A stretch of DNA of 64,000 nucleotides from Prosthecobacter debontii (GTDB taxonomy: Bacteria > Verrucomicrobiota > Verrucomicrobiia > Chthoniobacterales > Chthoniobacteraceae), in assembly GCA_945861385.1 (NCBI GenBank), contig CAMAUI010000001.1, forward strand, positions 37,298 through 101,297, written 5' to 3'. Both the position numbers and the translations under genes were made by a program. Under the pieces are notes generated by a model that was not told the origin of the DNA, searched no databases, and saw only the letters and a list, made by a program, of their open reading frames with translations. Positions 16,281 to 25,147 of the stretch are shown piece after piece (the first letter of the stretch is position 1; the number at the start of each line of letters is the position of its first letter).

Positions 16281-17582
16281 CTACGCGTTCTGGCCGCAGC
16301 ACTTTTTGAATTTTTTGCCGCTGCCGCAGGGGCACTGGTCGTTGCGGCCGGTTTTAGGCGGGGCGATGAAGGGCTTGGGCGGGTCGTAGCGGGATGGGGA
16401 TTGGTCCGCGAAATCCACAGTATTCGAGGTGCCGCGATTTTTCACCGCTTTGCGCGCATACATCGCCCACCAAGCCGTCTCTTTCGCCACGTCGGTGATC
16501 GGCGGGTGGCGGTGCTGGAAGTCCTCGAAGGGCGTCCGCGCGGTGTGCGAGACGCGGTTTTCGATCTCGTCCCACCCGATGCTGAAAGGATCCACGAGGC
16601 CATCCTCGTACGGCTGACGGATGAGGGGCACGAGTTCTCCGGCGTCGAGATCAACGATGACGTTGGCGACAGCACACCACACGTAGGTTGGTTCGCGTTC
16701 GAGTTTGTCGCTGATGAGTTCGCGCAGGTAGGCGATGACCGTCTCGCGCGGCAGCTCGTCCCACGCGGCGAGGATTGCGAGCGAGTCGAGCGCCTGGCCG
16801 CGGCAGTACTCGTTAGCCTCGCGGTTCTCGACGAGCGCGCGGATTTCCGGGCGGTCGCCGCCGCAGACGGAGGCGAGAATCCGCGAGCCTGCCGCGGTGG
16901 GCACGTCGCCCCCGATGTCGAACGCGCCTTCGTCCGGCAGCGCGAGCCAGCGCAGCACGAATGGGAACGCGCGCGGTTCGCGCCATTTCGCGAGGAGGTA
17001 AAGGGCGTGGCAGAAAAGCTGGCTGACTTCGCCCGAGGCCTCGGACGGTGCGGCGAGCCCGGCCTCCAGCGCGGCGAGCAGGCGGTCGGTGATTTCCTCG
17101 CGGCGCGCGTCGGCGGCCCGAAGCGCCTCGCGCGGCGGCTGTCCGCGCTCCTCGGAAAGCGCGACGATGATTTCCTCCGCCGGGATAAAGCCGCTGAGGT
17201 CGTTGTCGTCCGCGGGCGATTTCGGTTCGTGGGTGAAGCGATCCGTCTCCGCCCAAAACGGGCACTCGGGGCACTCGCGGCCGAGCGGGTAGTCCACGCC
17301 CTCCTCGTGCGGGCAGCCGGTGATGCGGTCGGAGAGGACGGTCTCGCGGACCTCGTGCGCTTTGAAAAACGAGGCGAGCTCGTCCGCCGTCTCCACGTCG
17401 TTGCGGATGTCGCCTTTTGCGACGAACCAGCGCTGCAGAGCCACGGGTGCGGCGTCCGGCGCTGGGATAACTGCGGCGACGGCCTTTGTGGCGCGCCTCG
17501 CGGTCGGGCCATACATCATCACGGTGCCGAGCGGGAAACGGCCACTGTCACTCTGGGAATCTGGCATCAACTGGTCAGGCAT
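16281..17582 (-). CDS. DUF1186-like protein with C-terminal SEC-C motif
   Basis: Protein of 433 residues. The C-terminus is a canonical SEC-C zinc motif, [19 protein letters not shown] (C-x-C-x8-C-C), the same as at the end of SecA. The middle (about 190 to 330) is helical repeat-like and resembles DUF1186: [20 protein letters not shown], then [19 protein letters not shown], then [20 protein letters not shown] modules bind zinc and are used as protein or ribosome contact points. The N-terminal 180 residues are less clear, with one Cys-rich stretch ([21 protein letters not shown]) that may bind another metal. Function unknown. It precedes the hypothetical gene at 15642 in a probable operon. 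Confidence 0.7.
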   Translation of the reverse strand: MPDQLMPDSQSDSGRFPLGTVMMYGPTARRATKAVAAVIPAPDAAPVALQRWFVAKGDIRNDVETADELASFFKAHEVRETVLSDRITGCPHEEGVDYPLGRECPECPFWAETDRFTHEPKSPADDNDLSGFIPAEEIIVALSEERGQPPREALRAADARREEITDRLLAALEAGLAAPSEASGEVSQLFCHALYLLAKWREPRAFPFVLRWLALPDEGAFDIGGDVPTAAGSRILASVCGGDRPEIRALVENREANEYCRGQALDSLAILAAWDELPRETVIAYLRELISDKLEREPTYVWCAVANVIVDLDAGELVPLIRQPYEDGLVDPFSIGWDEIENRVSHTARTPFEDFQHRHPPITDVAKETAWWAMYARKAVKNRGTSNTVDFADQSPSRYDPPKPFIAPPKTGRNDQCPCGSGKKFKKCCGQNA

Positions 17583-17657
17583 CTGTGGTGCGGCAAGCGG
17601 GATTTTCGCGGTACGCCCCGCGATGAATGTGGGAGCAGTTTGATTCCATTTTTTCAG

Positions 17658-19040
17658 TCACTTCAATCCCGCAAGCGCGGCGAGGGCCAGTTTGCGGGCT
17701 CCGGGCTGTTTGAACTTTGAGCTGGCGGCTGTTGTGAAGTCGGCCCGGGCTTCTTCCTTGTGGCCGAGGGCAAGGTGCGCGCGGCCTCGGTTGTAGCGGA
17801 CGTAGGCATCGGCTGGCACATTCGCGATCGCGGCTTCGTAGGCTTCCAGTGCCTCTTCAGCGCGGTGGGAAAGGAGAAGCGCATCGCCCCGGCGGTTGTG
17901 GGCGCTGGCCGTGAGCGGGCGCAAGCGGGAGTGATCTGGCGGGAGCAAGTCGCTGAGCGCTGCGAGGACGATGTCGCATGTCTCCAGCGCGGCTTTGACC
18001 CTGGCGCTGGTCGCGGTTGCGGTCCGCAGATCCTCTTTTACGCGTTCCAGAAGTGTCTCCAGCGGTGCGGCGGCTTGGGCGGACGGGCCGCGGCCGCGCG
18101 CGAGGCGCCGGAGGGCCTCCACGCAATGGGCGGCGTCGCCGGAGGTGGCGAGTCTCGTGATTTCGGATTGGGTCGGCATCGGTATGGGGCGACCTTTCGG
18201 AATGGGGGCTTCGTCCGTGGATGCCGGTGCGGAGGGACCCGCGAGGAAAACGTCCTCGCCGACCAGGCGTGAATACTCGGCGGGAACCTGCGCGCCGCGG
18301 GATCGCTCCAGTACTCCTGCGCGCGTGCGCTTGAAGACCTGCTCGATGGTCAGCCCCGGCGTGCGCAAATGGCGGAGCAGCTCTTCGGTGTAGAGGCCGT
18401 TGACGCCGTCACCATCGTTTGCGGTGCGTCCGGCATCGGTGGCAAATGCAATGAGCGAGCCGGCGGGCGGATTCATTTCGGAAAGGCCACCTGGTTTCGC
18501 GGCATCGCGCGCCTGCGGATTGCGTGCGAGCGGCGTGCTGCGGCAGGCGTCGAGAATGACGAGATTGCAGCGTCCTTTGGCGGCGGCCATCTCGGCGACA
18601 GCTTGCTCTGCATTGAAGAGCTTCGTCTCCGCCAGCAGCCGCAGGCCGGTGCCGTCGGTGCCCGCGGGATCGTAACCGGATTTGATCGGGATGAGATAGT
18701 TCGAGCCTGCGACGTTGATGCCATGCCCGGCGAAATAGAACAAAGCCACTTCGGCTCCGCGCAGATTTTTCCGGAACCGTATGATGGCCGTCATCAGCCC
18801 GTCGCGGGTGACATTGTGCTTTTCGATGACGTTAAAGCCGAGGCTGCGCAGCGTTCTGGCCATCGCTTTCGCATCATTCACGGTGTTGCGGAGCGGACCG
18901 ACCGCAGCCTCATAGCGGTTGTTCCCGATGACCAGCGCGGTGCGCGGGCCTTTCGCGGCATCAGCGGCCACACACACGGATGCGAAGGTGAGCGCGAGAG
19001 CGCAGACAATGGCACGGCGGACGCAGGTATCGGAATTCAC
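17658..19040 (-). CDS. Secreted caspase-like (C14) protease with TPR tail
   Basis: Protein of 460 residues. It has a signal peptide of about 25 residues ending VCVAADA. The caspase/metacaspase domain follows with RTALVIGNNRYEA at the start, catalytic His106 in LFYFAGHGINV and catalytic Cys166 in LVILDACRSTP, both intact. The region GRPIPMPTQSEITRLA is a Pro-rich linker. The C-terminal third carries TPR-like helices (SAHNRRGDALLLSHRAEEAL, then ADAYVRYNRGRAHLALGHKEEA). Bacterial caspase-like proteins cleave after Arg or Lys in various processes. The signal peptide argues for an extracytoplasmic role rather than a cytosolic defence effector. The start is a GTG. It is divergent from the lipoprotein at 19120. 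Confidence 0.82.
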   Translation of the reverse strand: MNSDTCVRRAIVCALALTFASVCVAADAAKGPRTALVIGNNRYEAAVGPLRNTVNDAKAMARTLRSLGFNVIEKHNVTRDGLMTAIIRFRKNLRGAEVALFYFAGHGINVAGSNYLIPIKSGYDPAGTDGTGLRLLAETKLFNAEQAVAEMAAAKGRCNLVILDACRSTPLARNPQARDAAKPGGLSEMNPPAGSLIAFATDAGRTANDGDGVNGLYTEELLRHLRTPGLTIEQVFKRTRAGVLERSRGAQVPAEYSRLVGEDVFLAGPSAPASTDEAPIPKGRPIPMPTQSEITRLATSGDAAHCVEALRRLARGRGPSAQAAAPLETLLERVKEDLRTATATSARVKAALETCDIVLAALSDLLPPDHSRLRPLTASAHNRRGDALLLSHRAEEALEAYEAAIANVPADAYVRYNRGRAHLALGHKEEARADFTTAASSKFKQPGARKLALAALAGLK

Positions 19041-19119
19041 GTTTGAAAGGTGAATGCTGTATCGCCGCGGAATGCAGCGGATTGCAAGCCGGTGCCGCGC
19101 GCGCTATCGCCACTTGCCC

Positions 19120-19980
19120 ATGATTCGACACGGCCGCCATACAACTCCAAGCCGGGTCTGCAGCGTTCTTGGAGGCCTGATGTTTCTTGCCGGCTGCGCC
19201 TCCTGGCGGACGAATCCGGAATCCTCCGCCCGCCTGGTACCCGGCGATCCCTCTGCTCCGTCACAGGTCACGCCCGCCGAGGCACTGTCCATCGCGCAGC
19301 AATATGCAACCCACGCATGGAAGCCTTTTGCGAATAACATCCTTCATGGCAAGGATCCGAAAGGCGTGGCGGTCAATACGCCGGACATTGGCTATCGAAT
19401 GCAGTCCGACCGGCCCGGCTGGTGGGTGCCCGGCGATGTGAATCACGGCATTCCATACAAGTGGGGTGGCTTCGACGATCCGGCATCATTCGACATGGCG
19501 GTCGCGGAAGGGATGGCGGCGGGCGACGTTTCCTCGCCCGCAAAGCGGAGCGCGGACAACGCGGCCGTGAGCACCCTGGCGACGGGAGTGGACTGTTCGG
19601 GGTTCGTCTCGAGGTGCCTGAAGTTGCCGGTGGTTTACGATACCGCGCGGCTGCCATCCGTCTGCAACCTGCTCCCCAGCGCCGGGGATCTGCGCCCTGG
19701 CGACCTGCTGAACATCCCGCGCAGGCACGTGATCCTGTGCGCGGGCTGGGCGACCTCCGACCGGAAGTGGATCTACTTTTACGAAACAGGCGGCGCGCCC
19801 GAATACTGGAAGCCCGGTCTGAAACAGGCGCCGCTCGACGCACTGCTGGCGCTCGGCTACCGGCCGCTGCGATACCGGGGAATGGCCTGGCAGGCCCAGA
19901 CCTCCGGCAAGGAAGTGCTCACACGCGGCTCCCGTTCACGCGCCCTGACCATCGTGAACCCGACGGTTGGTGAGCCGTAG
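19120..19980 (+). CDS. NlpC/P60-like cysteine-peptidase lipoprotein
   Basis: Protein of 286 residues. The lipobox FLAGC puts the lipidated Cys at residue 26. The body holds GVDCSGFVSRCLKL (about residue 155), the NlpC/P60 nucleophile motif D-C-S-G-F/L, and PRRHVILCAGW (about 205), the matching catalytic His. The distance between them is normal for the fold, and LRPGDLL just before the His is the family motif. NlpC/P60 enzymes cleave cell-wall peptide bonds. The mature protein should be on a membrane facing the periplasm. The ATG at 19120 was chosen over a start at 19054, because the lipoprotein signal begins there. Confidence 0.78.
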   Translation: MIRHGRHTTPSRVCSVLGGLMFLAGCASWRTNPESSARLVPGDPSAPSQVTPAEALSIAQQYATHAWKPFANNILHGKDPKGVAVNTPDIGYRMQSDRPGWWVPGDVNHGIPYKWGGFDDPASFDMAVAEGMAAGDVSSPAKRSADNAAVSTLATGVDCSGFVSRCLKLPVVYDTARLPSVCNLLPSAGDLRPGDLLNIPRRHVILCAGWATSDRKWIYFYETGGAPEYWKPGLKQAPLDALLALGYRPLRYRGMAWQAQTSGKEVLTRGSRSRALTIVNPTVGEP

Positions 19981-20377
19981 AAAGCGGTCGCGCACTGCCG
20001 GGTGGTCGCTGTCGTTGAAGAGATTGATCGTCAGCAACGGGACAGCGCCTTCAGGGCTCCGCGGCACGTGCGGGGTGCTGGGAGTTGTTGATCCTAAAAC
20101 CGGCAGTTGGGAGCCACGAAAAGGCGCAAGCGGTACAAGAGCGCTGCGAAACCGAAGAGTTTGCCCACACCCGGCGGGTGAAGAATTCCAAGTGGGGGGT
20201 GCCACCATTTCCTCCTGCTTTTGTGGCGTCTGTGCGTTTTCGTGGCCCTTTCAATTGCCGTTTCGAGGCTGAATGGTGCCATGAATTTGCGATGCACCGG
20301 GCGAAATGTGGAGGGGCGTTGCCGGGGCGGCGGTGGCTCGTTGTCGCAAAGCAGGTTCTGGCGTTTCCCCGCCGTCA
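19981..20377. other. 397-base region without recognised gene
   Basis: Between the NlpC/P60 gene and the DUF1501 stop no convincing gene was found; reading frames give Arg/Pro-rich or Cys-scattered translations without family features. There is one imperfect inverted pair: the ten bases GCCACGAAAA near 20114 pair with TTTTCGTGGC near 20232. Composition is slightly lower in GC than the flanks. This may be decayed DNA. Confidence 0.35.
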
Positions 20378-21493
20378 TCACACCGGAAGCGACTTCAGCG
20401 CGTGGCCGGGGAAAATCTTCCCCATCGCCGTCGCGGTCGCACCGTGGCGGGCGAGCACGGGCGCGAGCACGTCGCGGTAGTTCGTCCACACGGGCAGGTC
20501 GCCGGGGCCTTCGAGCAGTTCGCGCGAGAGGCCGCGCCATTCGCCGTGCATGCGCCCGCCGCGCACGCCGCCCCCCATCACGAACATCACGCCGCCGCGC
20601 CCGTGGTCGGTTCCAAAGCTCGTGTTTTCCGCGAAGCGCCGGCCAAATTCGCTCATCACCACGACCGTCGTCGCCGCCATGCGCGCGCCCAGGTCCCTGC
20701 GAAATGCCGCGAGGCCGCCGCCGAGGCTCGTGATGTTGCCGGTGATCGCGATGTTCTGCGTGAAATGCGTGTCCCAGCCGTTGAGATCCACGCTCGCAGC
20801 GTCGAGGCCCACGTCGGCGCGGATGAGCTGCGCGACCTGCCGGAGCCCCTGGTGAAAATCATCATTCGCGTCGTAGGCCGCGCCATTTGCGGGCGACGCC
20901 TTCACGTCAATCGCCTCGATCCGCCGCATTGCCTCGAACGTGTTCTCCGCCGCCGCGCGCAACGGGCCGGATTCGATCTCGTAGAGCCGCCGCAGTTCGC
21001 GCGAGAACTCCGCGGTCTCCGTGCCGATGGAAAACTCCCCGATCTGCTGGAACGCCGTGGCGCCCGGCGCACCCGAGAGCACCTCCGGCAGCGTCGGTGC
21101 GAGCGCCACGGCGCTGAGCGGCGAAGTGCCCGGCCCGCGCGCGCGGAGGAACCGCCCGAGCCAGCCGCCCGCGACGAGGCCGCCGTGCTCCATCAAATCC
21201 TGCGCCTCGAAGTGCGAGCGCGTGTCGTCCTCGCTGCCCGCCGCGTGGACGATGGCGAGGTCACCTTCCTTCCAGGCGGCTTCGAGGGGGGCGAGTTGCG
21301 GGTGGAGGCCGAAGGTGCCGTCGAGATTGATGGTCTCCTGCTTTTTCACCGCGAGCAGCGGGCGCGCGCGGTAGTAGTGGTCGTCCTCGCGCGGCACGAC
21401 GAGCGTCAGCCCATCCGCCCCGCCGCGGAGGAAGACGACGACAAGCGTGCGTTTGTCGTCGCGTTCAACGGTGGTGGAAAGTTGCGCGGCCAT
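20378..21493 (-). CDS. DUF1501 protein
   Basis: Protein of 371 residues of the DUF1501 family, related to alkaline phosphatase/sulfatase folds. Diagnostic segments are TLVVVFLRGGADGLTLVVP at the start, LAIVHAAGSEDDTRSHFEAQD in the middle, DLNGWDTH and VVVMSEFGRRFAENTSFGTDHGRGG near the end. DUF1501 genes are nearly always paired with DUF1800 or DUF1549/1553 partners and are abundant in Planctomycetes and Verrucomicrobia; their substrates are unproven. There is one base between the DUF1800 stop and this ATG, so they are translationally coupled. No N-terminal signal is visible in this copy. Confidence 0.85.
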   Translation of the reverse strand: MAAQLSTTVERDDKRTLVVVFLRGGADGLTLVVPREDDHYYRARPLLAVKKQETINLDGTFGLHPQLAPLEAAWKEGDLAIVHAAGSEDDTRSHFEAQDLMEHGGLVAGGWLGRFLRARGPGTSPLSAVALAPTLPEVLSGAPGATAFQQIGEFSIGTETAEFSRELRRLYEIESGPLRAAAENTFEAMRRIEAIDVKASPANGAAYDANDDFHQGLRQVAQLIRADVGLDAASVDLNGWDTHFTQNIAITGNITSLGGGLAAFRRDLGARMAATTVVVMSEFGRRFAENTSFGTDHGRGGVMFVMGGGVRGGRMHGEWRGLSRELLEGPGDLPVWTNYRDVLAPVLARHGATATAMGKIFPGHALKSLPV

Positions 21494-21494
21494 G

Positions 21495-23042
21495 TCAGCA
21501 GCGTTGGAAGACTGGCGAGGCGAGCAGCAGCGCGAGGCCGTCGCCGGATTTCAGAAAGGCGTCGCTCTCCGCCGCGCCCGGCTGGCGGTTGAGCACCGTG
21601 GCCATCATCGCCACGTCGCTGCCGATCTGGCGTTGCAGTTTCGTCCGCTCGATCCGCGTGCCGCCGATCTGGTTGTTCGCGAGCGCGAGCGCGAACTTCC
21701 ACCGCCACAGCAGCGTCGCGTGCCAGTGGCCGGCCTCGAGCGGGTACCCATCGGGCGTCGGGTAGCGGAACGGAGCCTGCCCCATCTTTTCGAGATACGA
21801 GAGCAGCGGAAGCTGCGCGTCGGTATGCGCGTTCGTCGCGCGCAGCGCGGAGACGACGAAATGAAACGGGCGCTTCAATTTCCCGCCCGCGGATGCGCGA
21901 AACTCCCGCGTGGCGAATAGCGCCCGCAGCGTCGTCTTGATGTCGCCCTTGCTGTCCGAGAAAGCCCGCGCGACGGAATCCACGGCGGCGGTGGGCGGTT
22001 CGTCGGCGATGAAGCGCGTGCAGAGCTTCGTCGCGAGGTAGCGCGCGGTGCTCGGGTGCGAGGCGACGATCTCGATGACGCGATCAATGTCACCCGCGCC
22101 GAGCCCGGCGGGGATCTCGTGGCCGAGCACGCGCTTCGCGTTGTCGTCGTGGCATTCCTTTTCAAAATGCACCTCCCCGCGCATGTTGAACGGCTTCCAT
22201 TCGTGCGGGCGCTCGGCGAGCTTCTTGAGGTTGAGCAGCTCCCATCTGCGCGTGTCCTGCTTTTTGGAGCGCAGCGTCCAGCCGGTGAGGCAGCGCGCGA
22301 CTTCCATCACATCCTGCTGGGTGTAGCCGCCGTGGACGCCGAGCGTGTGCAGCTCCATCAGCTCGCGCGCGTAGTTTTCGTTCGGCTTGTCGCCGGGCTC
22401 ACGAACCGCGTTGGCCTGGCCGTCGAGATACCAGATCATCGCCGGGCTGAGCGCGCTTGCGCGGAGCATGTCGCGGAAGTTCCCGAGCGCGTGCCGGCGG
22501 ATGACATCGCGGTCGTCACCCGGCTTGCTCCAGTGGCAGTCGCCCTTGCCCGGATCTATGTTGAAGTGGTCGCTCCAAAACTCGCACATGACCTCGAAGA
22601 GCTGGCGGCGGCTGTAGATGGCGCGGAGCGTCGTGACGCGGCGGAGGATCGGCGGAAGCGATTCGTCATCCTCCTCGTAGTGCTCCCCGAGCGGTTCACA
22701 CCAAAGATCGGTGAAACGCGCGGTCGCACGGTCGCAGAGCGTGTCGTCAATCGTCTCCGGCGCGAGTTGTTCCTCGATGAACGCATCCACGCCCGCCGCC
22801 GCGACGTGCGCGTAGTCGCCGGGAACGGGGCCGAAGGTGAGCCGGTTCAGCACGTGCGCGACGGGATCAATGGTGGCGTTCGGCGGCGGGGTGAGCGGGC
22901 CGTCGAGCGGGCGCGAGAGGCCGAAGCCGAGCATCTGCCCGGCATTTTTTATCCAGCCCTGCGCGATGCGCAGGATTGCCGCGCTAAACACCAGCGCAGC
23001 GGCGCCGGTGACGACAAATTCGCGGCGGCTGGTTTTCTTCAC
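21495..23042 (-). CDS. DUF1800 protein
   Basis: Protein of 515 residues of the DUF1800 family. The start (KKTSRREFVVTGAAALVFSA) looks like a twin-arginine or Sec signal anchor. Family segments are VAHVLNRLTFGPVPGDY, FEVMCEFWSDHFNID, KPNENYARELMELHTLGVHGGY, QQDVMEVARCLTGWTL and SHPSTARYLATKLCTRFIAD. These are strong and in the expected order. The function is unknown, but the paired DUF1800-DUF1501 arrangement is a conserved feature. The start is a GTG overlapping the upstream 163-aa gene (GTGA). Extending the frame further upstream gives no family similarity and was rejected. Confidence 0.87.
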   Translation of the reverse strand: MKKTSRREFVVTGAAALVFSAAILRIAQGWIKNAGQMLGFGLSRPLDGPLTPPPNATIDPVAHVLNRLTFGPVPGDYAHVAAAGVDAFIEEQLAPETIDDTLCDRATARFTDLWCEPLGEHYEEDDESLPPILRRVTTLRAIYSRRQLFEVMCEFWSDHFNIDPGKGDCHWSKPGDDRDVIRRHALGNFRDMLRASALSPAMIWYLDGQANAVREPGDKPNENYARELMELHTLGVHGGYTQQDVMEVARCLTGWTLRSKKQDTRRWELLNLKKLAERPHEWKPFNMRGEVHFEKECHDDNAKRVLGHEIPAGLGAGDIDRVIEIVASHPSTARYLATKLCTRFIADEPPTAAVDSVARAFSDSKGDIKTTLRALFATREFRASAGGKLKRPFHFVVSALRATNAHTDAQLPLLSYLEKMGQAPFRYPTPDGYPLEAGHWHATLLWRWKFALALANNQIGGTRIERTKLQRQIGSDVAMMATVLNRQPGAAESDAFLKSGDGLALLLASPVFQRC

Positions 23043-23530
23043 GGAAGCGCGGGAGCGGCGGCGCTGGATTTCCAGGGCTTTGCCAGCAGGAACGCGCCGA
23101 AGCCGCTCGCAAGACCGATGGGCGCCACGATGATCCATCCAAGCCCCGGCGTGATGAAGCACAGTCCGAGGACCACCCCGCCGCGCATCGCCTGGTTCCA
23201 GCGTTCCGCGTCCTCGCCGCACAGCCGCCTGCCGATGTGCATGGCAAGGCCGGCCGTGCCGACGAATGAAATGAGCAGCGGAACCGCCGCCACCAGCAAC
23301 ACAAAGCCGGCGCCGCCTTTTCCAAGCGCAGCCAGGACGACCACCAGCATGACCCCGAATGTGGCGATACCCACGAGCGCGCAGCGCACAGGCCGCTCGG
23401 CGATCTGCTGGCGGCATGCATCCGTGGTTTTCACGAACAAGCCCGCGGCGGCGATCCAGTATGCGAGGAGGACCAGGAAAAAACCGAGGACGACCGACAG
23501 GATTGTGAGAACCATTCCGGTGTAAGGCAT
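23039..23530 (-). CDS. Four-helix membrane protein in the DUF1800 operon
   Basis: Protein of 163 residues with about four predicted membrane helices: TILSVVLGFFLVLLAYWIAA, ALVGIATFGVMLVVVLAALG, FVLLVAAVPLLISFVGTAGLA and VVLGLCFITPGLGWIIVAPI. A soluble loop CRQQIAERPVR lies between the first two. No family is recognised. Its stop overlaps the GTG of the DUF1800 gene by four bases, so it is probably the first gene of the 23530-20378 operon. That makes it a candidate membrane partner for the DUF1800/DUF1501 pair. Confidence 0.6.
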   Translation of the reverse strand: MPYTGMVLTILSVVLGFFLVLLAYWIAAAGLFVKTTDACRQQIAERPVRCALVGIATFGVMLVVVLAALGKGGAGFVLLVAAVPLLISFVGTAGLAMHIGRRLCGEDAERWNQAMRGGVVLGLCFITPGLGWIIVAPIGLASGFGAFLLAKPWKSSAAAPALP

Positions 23531-23583
23531 GGTTGCGAGTGTAGCGCCCGAGGAATCAGTGGACAGCCGTTTGTTGGGATTTT

Positions 23584-23617
23584 CTGGCCGCCGCAGCCGG
23601 GTGCGGAGGGCGGCCAG
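23584..23617 (-). terminator. Hairpin just after the HtrA-like gene stop
   Basis: CTGGCCGCC and GGCGGCCAG form a perfect 9-bp stem with a 16-base loop, placed immediately downstream of the stop codon at 23618. In the direction of transcription (minus strand) the stem is followed by AAAATCCC rather than a T-run, so this is not a classical intrinsic terminator. It may act as a transcript end-stabilising hairpin. Confidence 0.35.
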
Positions 23618-24658
23618 CTACTTCGCGGGAGTGACGCCCGTTGCGCCGAGGAATGGCGGGTCTTCGCGCTGGACGGTCGGGCCTTCGCCGTCCGGGGAGT
23701 CGGCGGGCGTCACGGTGAGATCGTGGATTTTGGCGGCGCGGGAGATGCGGATTTTTAGCGGTTCGTCGGCGACGATGAAAAAGGAGGCGCTCAATACGTC
23801 CTCGGGATTGGCGATCTTCCTGTCGCCGACGCCGAGGATGACGTCGCCGGGGCGCAGGCCGCCGGTGAAGCCGGGGCTGTCCTTGCGGACGTCGCGGATG
23901 CGGGCGTTGCTGCCGTGCTCGGGGGCTTCAGTGACCCGCACGTCCGCGCCGAGCCAGCCTTGCCGGACGCGCCCGGAGGTGCGGAAGTCGCGGAGGACTT
24001 TGGAGGCGGCATCAATCGGGAGGGCGAAGATGCCGTTTTGCTCGCCGACGGTGCCGATGAGGATGCCGATGAGATCGCCGTTGAAATTCAGCACGGGCGA
24101 GCCGCTCTGGCCGCGCTGGACGGGGACGCTGATGCGGATGTGGCGCGTGGCGAAGAAGCGGCCGCGGAATCCGATGTCGAAGCCCGCGACCATGCCGAGG
24201 CTCGGCGAAAGCGGAAGGGCGAGGGGATGGCCGAGGACGATGACGGGGGCGGAAAGCCCGGTTTCCTGCGGTTTGGCGCAGGAGAGGAAGGGGAGGGGTT
24301 TCGTGGCGTCCACTTTCAAGATGGCGAGGCCGCTGCGGGCGTCGGCGAGCAGGCGGGTGGCGGGATATTTGTCCGTGCCGATGGTGACGACGATGTCGTC
24401 CGTCTCGCCGCCGACGCTGTAGGTGGTGAGGAGAGTGCCGTCGGCATCCACGAGGAAGGCGGTGCCGGAGAGGCGTCCGTGGTCGTCGCCGGCCTCGACG
24501 CGGCAGATCGCCTCGCCGCATTTGTCGGTGATGGCACGGATTTGGGCGGTGATCTGAGCGGAGAGATCCGGCTCCGCAGCGGCGAGGGTGCCGCAGGCGG
24601 GCAGTGCGGCGGCGGTGAGCAGGCGGAGGAATTTAGAAACGAATCCGGGACGGTTCAT
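23618..24658 (-). CDS. HtrA/DegP-like protein, probably protease-inactive
   Basis: Protein of 346 residues with a signal peptide (RLLTAAALPACGTLAAAE), a trypsin-like domain and a C-terminal PDZ domain (GSNARIRDVRKDSPGFTG, GLRPGDVILGVGDRKI). The nucleophile motif GQSGSP is present with Ser185. The two other catalytic positions are changed: the usual T-N-x-H-V is LLTTYSVGG (Ser81 where His is expected), and D-x-x-x-D-L-A is DARSGLAIL (Gly110 where Asp is expected). It is thus predicted to be a pseudo-protease that binds peptides. It is third in an operon with a sigma factor and an anti-sigma-like protein, overlapping the latter by 26 bases. The ATG at 24658 is used rather than the TTG at 24679. 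Confidence 0.8.
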   Translation of the reverse strand: MNRPGFVSKFLRLLTAAALPACGTLAAAEPDLSAQITAQIRAITDKCGEAICRVEAGDDHGRLSGTAFLVDADGTLLTTYSVGGETDDIVVTIGTDKYPATRLLADARSGLAILKVDATKPLPFLSCAKPQETGLSAPVIVLGHPLALPLSPSLGMVAGFDIGFRGRFFATRHIRISVPVQRGQSGSPVLNFNGDLIGILIGTVGEQNGIFALPIDAASKVLRDFRTSGRVRQGWLGADVRVTEAPEHGSNARIRDVRKDSPGFTGGLRPGDVILGVGDRKIANPEDVLSASFFIVADEPLKIRISRAAKIHDLTVTPADSPDGEGPTVQREDPPFLGATGVTPAK

Positions 24659-25142
24659 AGCTCGCTGGCTGCGTATCAATGACGAACCGCACCGGTATCT
24701 CCGCGCCTGCGAGCGATTCCCTGGTTTCGCGCGGGTGGTTCCGCTGGATCTTTGTGATTTTGAAGTGCGGGTTTCCCTGAAGGTTGAATGCGGGCTCCTG
24801 CTGTGCGACGGGCAGGGCGGGATCCTGTTGCGCGACTTGCGCGAGGGCGACCGATGGCGTGGCGGGGGTGTGCTTTGGCAGTGCGATCTGGATCATGCCG
24901 ATGCCGATCATGAGCACCGCGGCCAACGAGCCGGCGTAGGCCCAGTCGCGCTGGGAGGAGGTGAGGAATCCGCCGACCCTGTCGAGGAAGATGCGCCAGG
25001 CGGGGCGGCGCAGCATTTCCTCGCGCTGGCGGCGGTGGACGGCGTGGAGCAGGTCGTCGAAGTAGCCGGGCGGCGGCTGTTCGAAGCGTTTGAGGCGGAG
25101 AAGTGCCTGGAGCTGTTGTTCGTTGAGCTGCTTGTTTTCCAT
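24633..25142 (-). CDS. Anti-sigma-like single-pass membrane protein
   Basis: Protein of 169 residues. The N-terminal cytosolic part (LRLKRFEQPPPGYFDDLLHAVHRRQREEML) is charged and helical. A single membrane helix follows at about residues 65 to 85 (AYAGSLAAVLMIGIGMIQIA), and the C-terminal part is periplasmic. This layout, plus the position five bases downstream of an ECF sigma gene, suggests a membrane anti-sigma factor. No ZAS zinc motif is visible, so the sigma-binding segment would be of another kind. The role is inference. Confidence 0.6.
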   Translation of the reverse strand: MENKQLNEQQLQALLRLKRFEQPPPGYFDDLLHAVHRRQREEMLRRPAWRIFLDRVGGFLTSSQRDWAYAGSLAAVLMIGIGMIQIALPKHTPATPSVALAQVAQQDPALPVAQQEPAFNLQGNPHFKITKIQRNHPRETRESLAGAEIPVRFVIDTQPASYEPSRIRF

Positions 25143-25147
25143 GTGAG

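Noticed and set aside
15645..17720. A 691-residue open frame on the plus strand
   Set aside because: It is the antisense of the hypothetical and SEC-C genes; the minus strand has a clear SEC-C motif.
19967..20272. A 101-residue frame after the NlpC/P60 gene
   Set aside because: Scattered Cys and Arg with no domain or start signal; overlaps the end of the real gene.
22056..23525. A 489-residue open frame on the plus strand
   Set aside because: Antisense to the DUF1800 gene; no domain visible.
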